NCBI GenBank assembly: GCA_023444765.1
Contig: JAEXLY010000104.1
Location: 1 to 6,738 of the forward strand
Reading direction: 5' to 3'
From: Pseudomonadota bacterium
Lineage (GTDB): Bacteria; Pseudomonadota; Gammaproteobacteria; Xanthomonadales; Xanthomonadaceae
Length of the DNA stretch: 6,738 nt
Under the pieces are notes generated by a model that was not told the origin of the DNA, did no database searches, and saw nothing but the letters and a program-made list of their open reading frames with translations. Shown here piece after piece: positions 1-6,190 of this stretch. Positions within the stretch are counted from its first letter, which is position 1, and every line of letters begins with the position of its first letter. The translations under genes were made by a program, and so were the position numbers.

Positions 1-1
1 G

Positions 2-1042
2 CGCCCCGCGCCCGCCGGGCCCCGCGCCCCCGTCGGCAACGCCACGCTGCAGATCCATCCCTCCCTCAGATGCAACCTCGCCTGCGCGCACTGCTACTCC
101 AGCTCAGGGCCTTCGGCCAGCCTGTCGCTGGACCCCACGCTGGTCTGCGGGGCCATCGGGGACGCGGCTGCGCTGGGTTACACCGTGGTTTCGGTATCCG
201 GCGGTGAACCGCTGATGTACCCGGGTCTGGAAGACATACTGCGCCACGCGAAATCGCGGGGCATGCGCACCACCGTCACCACCAACGGCTTTTTCACCGA
301 CCACGCCCGTTTCGCGCGGTTGGCCGGGCTGGTGGACGTACTGGCGATCAGCCTCGACGGCCCCCCGGAGGTCCACAACCGCGTGCGCGGCCACCCCCGC
401 GCGTTCGAACGGCTCGAGCGCGGACTGGATGCGGTGCGCGCCGCGGGGCTGGCGTTCGGCTTCATCCATACCCTCACGCGCACCGACTGGACCCACCTGC
501 CCTGGGTGGCCGACTACGCCGCCGCGCAGGGCGCCAGCCTGCTGCAGGTGCACCCGCTGGAAATGAGCGGCCGCGCCTGCAGCGAGCTGGCCGATGCCTG
601 CGCGGACGAGGACATCCTGGCGCGCGTGTACCTGATGGGGATCGCCATCGCCAGCAAGCATGGCTGTCGCATGCAGCTGCAGATGGACGTCGTGTACCGG
701 CAGCACGTACGCGAGCATCCCGGCCTGTTCTACGCCTGCGTCGATGCCGGCGGTACTTCGGCGCCCGAAGCCCTCGGCCTGCTGGTGCTGGAGGCAGACG
801 GCAGCATCGTCCCGCTCTCGCACGGCTTCGACCGGCGCTACCGCGTCGGCAACCTGCATCAACAGTCGCTGCGCGAGGCCTGGCCCGCGTTCCGGGCGCG
901 GCGGCTGGCGGCGCTGCGGCGGCTGTGCAGGGAGGTGTGGACCGACCTGGCCGCCGACGATGGCCCGCTGCTCAGCAACTGGCACGAGGTCGTCAGTGCC
1001 CGCAGCCATGATCGTCGGATCGCGGCCGCACTGACAGCCTGA
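2..1042 (+). CDS. Radical SAM protein, 5' end outside window
   Basis: Radical SAM enzymes reductively cleave S-adenosylmethionine at a [4Fe-4S] cluster to start radical chemistry; the substrate here is unknown. The cluster motif CNLACAHC (CxxxCxxC) lies at 71-94 and GGEP, which contacts SAM, at 200-211. TTNG and AISLDGP segments of the partial TIM barrel follow at about 280-360. Near the C-terminus, DGSIVPLSHGF...YRVGNLHQQSLREAW has the shape of a SPASM/twitch domain (usual pattern DGxVxPC...GN...SLxEIW), but the usual cysteine is leucine. No in-frame ATG, GTG or TTG precedes the cluster motif, so the gene begins left of the window; 346 residues are visible, the first ones rich in Pro and Ala. 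It converges on the hemerythrin-like gene with a hairpin between. SPASM-like proteins often modify peptides, but no precursor peptide is visible. The superfamily is certain; the role is not. Confidence 0.93.
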   Translation, partial: RPAPAGPRAPVGNATLQIHPSLRCNLACAHCYSSSGPSASLSLDPTLVCGAIGDAAALGYTVVSVSGGEPLMYPGLEDILRHAKSRGMRTTVTTNGFFTDHARFARLAGLVDVLAISLDGPPEVHNRVRGHPRAFERLERGLDAVRAAGLAFGFIHTLTRTDWTHLPWVADYAAAQGASLLQVHPLEMSGRACSELADACADEDILARVYLMGIAIASKHGCRMQLQMDVVYRQHVREHPGLFYACVDAGGTSAPEALGLLVLEADGSIVPLSHGFDRRYRVGNLHQQSLREAWPAFRARRLAALRRLCREVWTDLAADDGPLLSNWHEVVSARSHDRRIAAALTA

Positions 1043-1046
1043 GCGA

Positions 1047-1070
1047 GGCGCCGCCGCGCGTGGCGGCGCC
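1047..1070. terminator. Hairpin between convergent genes, possible bidirectional terminator
   Basis: GGCGCCGCC at 1047-1055 and GGCGGCGCC at 1062-1070 form a perfect 9-bp GC stem around a 6-nt loop. It lies 4 bp after the radical SAM stop codon and 14 bp beyond the stop of the convergent hemerythrin-like gene. There is no T-run on either side, so it is not a classical intrinsic terminator; it may still halt or protect transcripts from both sides. Confidence 0.5.
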
Positions 1071-1084
1071 ACCGCCACCGCGGA

Positions 1085-1495
1085 TCAGGCCTGCTCGGCG
1101 GCGGGGTACAGTTCGGCGTTCTCGCGCTGCAGGCGCTCGAACAGCGCGCGCAGCACGGTATTGGCATCCTGCCGGAAGCCATCGGGATCTGCCGCCAGCC
1201 GCGCCGGCACGCGCCAACGCTGCACGAACTCGGCGAAGGCGCCCGAGAGTCCTTCCATCTCCGTGCGGTAGCGCGTCGCCATCGCGGCCAGGCGCTCATC
1301 CGGACTGCGCTCCAGCGCCGGATACAGCACCTGCTCTTCGGCGGCCAGGTGGAACTTGATGTGGCTGGCCGTGCTCACGATCGCCTCGCCGATACGCTCG
1401 GCGTTCTCGCGCACGCCTTCGCGCGCCAGCGCCCGCAGCGCATCGATCTGTTCGAGGATCCGGGCATGGTCCCGGTGGTAACGCGCGATCTCCAT
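1085..1495 (-). CDS. Hemerythrin-like (HHE domain) protein, 136 aa
   Basis: This is a small cytoplasmic four-helix-bundle protein of the hemerythrin/HHE family, whose members bind a non-haem di-iron site for O2, NO or redox sensing or iron-centre repair. Visible features are YHRDH in helix A (His7, His10), HIKFHLAAEEQVLYP in helix B (His45, His49, Glu53, Glu54: the HxxxE pattern) and RENAELYP in helix D (Glu125). The usual helix C histidines are absent (RYRTEMEGL, Glu79 instead), and the usual helix D histidine position holds Arg121, so the metal site is unusual. The start MEIARYHRDH is chosen because GGAG lies 5 nt before the ATG and the family homology begins there; the frame stays open upstream but reads as non-coding. 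The gene is 223 bp downstream of the membrane protein gene on the same strand. Fold confidence is good; the partner and ligand are unknown. Confidence 0.85.
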   Translation of the reverse strand: MEIARYHRDHARILEQIDALRALAREGVRENAERIGEAIVSTASHIKFHLAAEEQVLYPALERSPDERLAAMATRYRTEMEGLSGAFAEFVQRWRVPARLAADPDGFRQDANTVLRALFERLQRENAELYPAAEQA

Positions 1496-1500
1496 TGCTG

Positions 1501-1504
1501 CTCC
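1501..1504 (-). promoter_or_regulatory. Ribosome binding site of the hemerythrin-like gene
   Basis: The minus strand reads GGAG-CAGCA-ATG, a four-base Shine-Dalgarno core with a 5-nt spacer. It settles the start at 1495 against the much longer upstream-open frame. Confidence 0.75.
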
Positions 1505-1582
1505 GGTTGCGATTGCAGGCAAGCCGGCATGCGCAGGCTCGCGCCTGATATCGGCACCACCATGGAAAACCTGAGCTTGCGC

Positions 1583-1597
1583 CGCGACGGCGTCGCG
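1583..1597. repeat. 15-bp palindrome upstream of the hemerythrin-like gene
   Basis: CGCGACG-G-CGTCGCG is a perfect 7-bp inverted repeat about one central base. It lies 88 bp upstream of the hemerythrin-like start, within the 223-bp gap 1496-1718 where I see no gene and no convincing -10/-35 pair. It could be an operator for that gene; in DNA this GC-rich, chance palindromes of this length are not rare. Confidence 0.3.
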
Positions 1598-1718
1598 TTG
1601 CATGGAGGGGTTCCACATCGAGCCCCCGACGCGATGCAGAGGCATCCGACCAACCTGTGCGGAGGTGGTGCCGAGGGCAGGTTCCTTCGCATGCGGCGAC
1701 CAGCGCGACTGCCTCGCA

Positions 1719-2156
1719 CTACTCGCTCGCAGCGCTGCAGCGTTGCCGCGTCTGGCTCCACCCGCCATCCACGCGCTGGGAGACGTAGCCGCCGATACAC
1801 GCCTGCGCGCGCCCATCCCTGCGCGCGGCCACCGGCCCGGGAAATGCGGGAAGCGCGTGCGCCCCGGGCCGGCGCGCGGCCGAGCGCGCCGCTGCGGGCG
1901 TGGCTCCCGCACCGCCACCCTGCGTGCGGGCATCGGGCAGGAGCACCTGAAACTGGCGTTCCAGCTCCTCCACCGCATGACGCACCACCAGCACGGTCAC
2001 CACCGTCTGCAGGAGGCCGTACAGGCAAAGCGCGACGAACACGGCGCCCACGATGCGCCAGAACGGCGCGCCGGTCTCCTGCTCCCGCCGCGAAAGCTCG
2101 CGCACGTCCGGGTTGCGGAACCGCACCTGGCTGAAATCGATACGGCCGTCGTCCAC
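1719..2156 (-). CDS. Unrecognised single-pass membrane protein, 145 aa
   Basis: I do not recognise a named family. From the GTG start, residues 1-31 are polar (DDGRIDFSQVRFRNPDVREL), residues about 35-58 form one strongly hydrophobic membrane segment, and a charged amphipathic stretch follows (HAVEELERQFQVLLPDAR, 60-77). Residues about 78-115 are a low-complexity Ala/Arg/Gly/Pro linker, and the end has the compact motif ACIGGYVSQRVDGGWSQ (119-135), which resembles a small folded extracytoplasmic or membrane-edge unit. The GTG at 2156 is preferred because GGAGG lies 8 nt before it. In-frame ATGs at 2201 and 2267 would add 15 or 37 residues but lack a comparable ribosome site. It lies 122 bp downstream of the kinase on the same strand and may be read through from that operon. 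That it is a real gene is likely from the membrane segment and the terminal motif; its function is unknown. Confidence 0.7.
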   Translation of the reverse strand: MDDGRIDFSQVRFRNPDVRELSRREQETGAPFWRIVGAVFVALCLYGLLQTVVTVLVVRHAVEELERQFQVLLPDARTQGGGAGATPAAARSAARRPGAHALPAFPGPVAARRDGRAQACIGGYVSQRVDGGWSQTRQRCSAASE

Positions 2157-2164
2157 CCCGACCC

Positions 2165-2171
2165 CCTCCCT
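2165..2171 (-). promoter_or_regulatory. Strong Shine-Dalgarno that decides a GTG start
   Basis: The minus strand reads AGGGAGG, then 8 nt, then GTG at 2156-2154. It is the best ribosome binding site in the window and moves the start of the small membrane protein 111 bp inside its longest open frame. About 60 bp further upstream, TATCCT at 2232-2227 could serve as a -10 box, but I found no matching -35. Confidence 0.6.
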
Positions 2172-2278
2172 GACCGCCAACCAGGCCGGGGCGACCGTCA
2201 TGCCCGCTGGCCCGGATCCGGACGCCAGGATACAGCGGGAACCGGCGTCCGCTCCGACGTGAGGCACGGGGCCGGGGC

Positions 2279-3533
2279 TCAGCGCAGCCGCAGCACCGTC
2301 GTGGTGCCGCGATCGGGTTCGGAGTCGAAGCGCAGCTCCCAGCCCAGGTGGTCGCAGATGCGGGCGAGCAGGTCCAGGCCGATGCCACCGCCGTCGCGGC
2401 CGGCGGTGCGCGCCATCTGCGCGTAGATGCGGGCGATCTCCTCGGGCGTCATCCCGTGGCCCGGGTCCTCGATCGTCAGCGTCGCGTCGGGCGTGAGCCG
2501 CACCCGGATCTGGCCCTGGTCGCTGTTCTCGATCGCATTGCGCAGCAGGTTGCCGATGGCTGCCTGGACGATGGCGATGGGCGCCTGGATCGCGCAGCGC
2601 TGCACGCCGCTGGCATCGACGGTCAGCTGCTTGCCCTGCATCAGGTAGCCGTGGTCGTCGATGATCTCGGCCACCAGCTCGTCCAGCTCGATACGGTCGC
2701 TGTTGTGCGCCAGTCGGCCCGGGTCCTTGGCCAGCACCAGCAGCAGCGAGATCAACTGCTCGACGCTGCGCGCGGTGCGTTGCGCGCGCAGCATCTGCGT
2801 GCGCGCGCCATCCGGCAGGCCGGGCTGCTGCAGGGCCAGTTCGATGGCGCCCGTGATCACCGCAGTGGGTGTGCGCAGCTCGTGGCTGGCGGTGTCGATG
2901 AACAGCCGCTCACGTTCGATGAAGCGGTCGTGGCGCGCGAGATAGTCGTTCACCGCGCCGGAGATCACCAGCAGCTCCGCGGTGGCATCCGCGCTGGGGT
3001 GCACCTGCTGGCCGAGCCGGTCGGGCGCGAGCGCGGCGATGTCGCCGGCCAGCTCCGAGAGCGGCCTGAGGGCGCGGCGCAGGCCCCAACCCATCAGCAG
3101 GACCAGCGCCAATACAAGCACCACCGCGCTGCCCAGCACCATCAGGGTCAGCGCCTGCTCTCGATCCTCCAGGTCGGTGATGTCCAGCACCAGGGTATGG
3201 CGCACGCCCTCGACGTCGCGCACGAGCACCACCGTCTGCCGTCCGTCGAGCCACAGCTCGTCATGGATGCCGGCATCCAGGCCGCGCAGCGGCGTCGGGA
3301 CCACGCTGCCGTCTCCGTCGCGGTAGAGCTGCAGGGTGTCCGTGTCGCGCCAGCGGTAACCGGGCTGCTCGCGCCCGTGCCGCAGGTGCTGCTGGAGTTC
3401 GACCTCCAGCAGCGAGTTCCAGAGCAGGCGCTCGGCGTGCTCGTTGATGGCGAATCCGTGGGCGAATATCGCCGCAGCCAGCAGCAGCGCATACCCCGCC
3501 AGCCATCCGGTCAGGCGTCGCTGCAGGCTGCGC

Positions 3534-3544
<11 letters not shown>
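2279..3544 (-). CDS. Two-component sensor histidine kinase, ColS-like, 421 aa
   Basis: Inner-membrane kinase that autophosphorylates and passes phosphate to the adjacent regulator. The order is TM1 (about 11-33), a periplasmic domain of about 98 residues (34-131), TM2 (about 132-153), a HAMP-like linker (about 154-205) and the dimerisation/phosphoacceptor domain with HELRTP (His221). The HATPase domain follows: N-box NLLRNAIENS (Asn332, Asn336), G1 DPGHG (360-364), G2 GGGIGLDL (385-392) and the terminal RGTTTVLRLR. The F-box is weak (IARIYAQMAR). The periplasmic domain has two ExxE motifs, EHAE (35-38) and EDRE (126-129), one next to each membrane segment. ColS and PmrB kinases use such glutamates to sense Zn2+/Fe3+ (known for those families; inferred here). 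The ATG overlaps the regulator's end by 11 bp, so translation is probably coupled. The kinase assignment is certain; the ColS relationship is likely. Confidence 0.95.
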
Positions 3545-4247
<703 letters not shown>

Positions 4248-4289
4248 GGCGCGAACTGCGCCGGATCGCCGCAGACTGCCACGTCGTGC

Positions 4290-4306
4290 GTCGAAAAGCT
4301 GTCGGA
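4290..4306 (-). promoter_or_regulatory. Tandem operator facing the response regulator gene
   Basis: On the minus strand, TCCGAC (4306-4301) and TTCGAC (4295-4290) are direct repeats at exactly 11-bp period, one mismatch between them. The last base is 43 bp from the regulator's ATG. A poor -10-like CAGTCT (4278-4273) lies 11 bases further on. The architecture resembles PhoB boxes, where two 11-bp repeats replace the -35 region. Binding by the adjacent regulator is inferred. Confidence 0.6.
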
Positions 4307-4315
4307 ACATGTCGC

Positions 4316-4332
4316 TCCGACAAATCTCCGAC
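4316..4332 (+). promoter_or_regulatory. Tandem operator facing the ArnT-like gene
   Basis: TCCGAC at 4316-4321 and 4327-4332 are identical direct repeats at exactly 11-bp period. The last base is 43 bp from the ATG at 4375, the same distance as on the divergent side. CATCAT at 4343-4348 is a possible -10, matching the conserved A2 and T6 positions, and would give a leader of about 20 nt. With the minus-strand pair, the region holds four half-sites in mirror arrangement within 43 bp. Confidence 0.65.
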
Positions 4333-4374
4333 CGCCGGCGCGCATCATGCGTGCCGGCCCGGTCCTCCCCTGCC

Positions 4375-6072
4375 ATGCCCGCATCCCCGCGCTCCCCGGC
4401 TTTCGTGCTGCTGATGTGCCTGCTGGTCGCGTCCCTGCTGGCCGGAGCGGGCATGCGCGACCCGCAGCCGGCGGACGAACCGCGCTTCGTGCTGGCGGCC
4501 ACGCAGATGCTCGACACCGGGGACTGGCTGCTGCCGCGGCGCGGCAGCGAGCTGTACGCGGACAAGCCGCCGGTGTTCATGTGGCTGCTCGCCGCCGCAG
4601 GGCGTGTCACCGGCGACTGGCGGGGCGCCTTCCTGTTGCCCTCCTGGCTGGCGGCGCTGCTCGCGCTGTGGCTCACCGGCGACCTGGCGCGGCGCCTGTG
4701 GCATCCGGCGGCCGGGCGCCATGCGGCGCTGGCGCTGTTCGCGTGCATCCAGTTCGGCCTGCAGGCCAAGCGCGCGCAGATCGACATGGTGCTGGTGGCC
4801 ATGACCACGCTGTCGCTGTGGGCATTGATGCGGTACGTGCTGGAGCGACGCGACTGGCGATTGCTGGCACTGGGCACGTTCGCCGCGGGGCTGGGCACCG
4901 TGACCAAGGGCGTGGGTTTCCTGCCGCTGCTGGTGCTGCTGCCGTGGTGGCTGCTGCACCGGCGCACGGCAGTGTGGGTCGCGCCGGCGTCCCGGCCGCG
5001 ATGGCATGCGCTGGCCGGCACGGCGGGTTTCGTGGCCGGCGCCGGACTCTGGCTGGGCCCGATGCTGTGGGCGGTGGCCACCCGGGCGGATCCCGCTCTG
5101 CAGGCCTATGCCGCGGACATCCTGTGGAAGCAGACCGGCACCCGCTACGCCAACGCCTGGCACCACCTCAAGCCGGCCTGGTACTACCTGCAGGTGATCG
5201 CGACGCTGTGGCTGCCCGGCGCGCTGCTGCTGCCGTGGCTGCTGCCGGCCTGGTGGCGGCGCATGCGCCGGCTCGACCCGCGCTGGGTGCTGCTGCTGGG
5301 CTGGAGCCTGCTGGTGCTGCTGTTCTTCAGCGCCAGCCCCGGCAAGCGCGATGTCTACATCCTGCCGATGCTGCCCGCGCTGTGCGTGGCGGCGGGGCCG
5401 CTGTTGCCCGCGCTGCTGCGGCGGCGGGCCGTGCGGCGCGTGCTCGTCGGCTGGCTGGCACTGGTGGCGCTGGCGGCACTCGCGCTCGGCCTGCAGGCCT
5501 GGCTGGGGCCGCCGGACTGGCTGGCCGCGCTGGCAGCGCGGCGCAACCTCGACGCTCCCACCCTGGCCGCGATCGGGCGCTGGCTGCCCCTCATGGGCGT
5601 GCTGATCGGCGCCTGCGTCATTGCCTGCCGCCCGCGGCGCGCGGGCCTGGCCACGGTGCTCTCGATGGCCGTGCTGTGGACGGTGTACGGCGTCGGCCTC
5701 ATGCCGGGGGTGGATGCGGACAGCTCCGGGCGCGCGATCATGCGCGAGGCCGGCCGCCGCATCGGCCCCGACGCGCAGCTGGGCCTGCTCGGCTGGCGCG
5801 AACAGCACCTGCTGCAGGCAGGCCGCCCGGTGGTGGAATTCGGTTTCAGGCGGCCATGGGACGCGCAATGGGGCGACGCCACGGCCTGGCTCGCGCAGGC
5901 GCCCGCCGAACGCTGGCTGTTCGTGCTGGAGGAGGCGCTGGGACCCTGCGTGGACCGCGCGCAGGCGCAGCCGCTGGGCATCTCCAGCCGGCGCAGCTGG
6001 TGGCTGGTGCCGGGCACCGCGGTGCGCGCCGGCTGCCGGGTGCCGCCGCTGGACCCGGATCCGGAGGGTTGA
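4375..6072 (+). CDS. ArnT-family (GT-C, family 39-like) membrane glycosyltransferase, 565 aa
   Basis: A polytopic inner-membrane transferase of the ArnT/PMT superfamily, which moves a sugar from a polyprenyl-phosphate donor to lipid A or another acceptor at the periplasmic face. The family signature is clear: ADEPRFVLAATQML with Asp34-Glu35 in the first periplasmic loop, GDWLLP, then DKPPVFMWL (Asp63-Lys64; EKPP in classical ArnT), KRAQIDM (Lys132, Asp137), TKG (177-179) and SPGKRDVYILPMLP (about 321-334), the counterpart of the family's GKLPTYILP. Many hydrophobic segments (roughly 11-12) are followed by a C-terminal soluble tail. Length is close to ArnT's roughly 550. The ATG at 4375 has no clear Shine-Dalgarno but fits the operator spacing and begins just before TM1. 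Aminoarabinose-synthesis genes are not visible, so the sugar may be L-Ara4N or another. The fold is certain; the substrate is open. Confidence 0.9.
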   Translation: MPASPRSPAFVLLMCLLVASLLAGAGMRDPQPADEPRFVLAATQMLDTGDWLLPRRGSELYADKPPVFMWLLAAAGRVTGDWRGAFLLPSWLAALLALWLTGDLARRLWHPAAGRHAALALFACIQFGLQAKRAQIDMVLVAMTTLSLWALMRYVLERRDWRLLALGTFAAGLGTVTKGVGFLPLLVLLPWWLLHRRTAVWVAPASRPRWHALAGTAGFVAGAGLWLGPMLWAVATRADPALQAYAADILWKQTGTRYANAWHHLKPAWYYLQVIATLWLPGALLLPWLLPAWWRRMRRLDPRWVLLLGWSLLVLLFFSASPGKRDVYILPMLPALCVAAGPLLPALLRRRAVRRVLVGWLALVALAALALGLQAWLGPPDWLAALAARRNLDAPTLAAIGRWLPLMGVLIGACVIACRPRRAGLATVLSMAVLWTVYGVGLMPGVDADSSGRAIMREAGRRIGPDAQLGLLGWREQHLLQAGRPVVEFGFRRPWDAQWGDATAWLAQAPAERWLFVLEEALGPCVDRAQAQPLGISSRRSWWLVPGTAVRAGCRVPPLDPDPEG

Positions 6073-6118
6073 ATGCCGCGCTCGCCGGTCGCCATGCGCG
6101 GCCGCCGGTTAACACGGT

Positions 6119-6157
6119 TCCGACAGGCTTCCGACCGCACTCCGACGTGCCGCTGAC
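6119..6157 (+). promoter_or_regulatory. Operator array of 3-4 TCCGAC repeats before eptA
   Basis: TCCGAC occurs at 6119-6124, 6130-6135 and 6141-6146, each exactly 11 bp apart, and GCTGAC at 6152-6157 (4 of 6 matches) keeps the period. The third exact copy ends 45 bp before the GTG at 6191, nearly the 43 bp seen at the other two promoters. GACGAT at 6158-6163 is a poor -10 candidate at the corresponding offset. The array lies between the ArnT-like stop and eptA, so eptA probably has its own regulated promoter besides read-through. Confidence 0.7.
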
Positions 6158-6190
6158 GACGATGCACCCAACCCGCATCCACATGCCGCC

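Noticed and set aside
1502..1521. TTGC...GCAA inverted repeat as an FNR/Anr-type box before the hemerythrin-like gene
   Set aside because: It lacks the TTGAT-N4-ATCAA core and overlaps the ribosome binding site, so the match is too poor to call.
1645..1650. Isolated TCCGAC hexamers, also at 2253-2258 and on the minus strand at 4014-4019
   Set aside because: No partner half-site lies 11 bp away, and one is inside the regulator coding region; treated as chance occurrences.
1496..1978. Upstream extension of the hemerythrin-like frame to 297 codons
   Set aside because: The added sequence has no family similarity, overlaps the small membrane protein gene in another frame, and the inner ATG has a good ribosome binding site.
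2212..2221. CCGGATCCGG palindrome, found again at 6055-6064
   Set aside because: One copy is inside the end of the ArnT-like coding sequence and the other upstream of the membrane protein gene; with no shared context, chance in GC-rich DNA is the simplest explanation.
4248..4310. ATG at 4310 as the response regulator start, with GGAG 4 nt upstream
   Set aside because: It would add 21 residues not expected before a receiver domain and place the initiation region on the TCCGAC operator pairs; the 4247 start gives the 43-bp symmetry.
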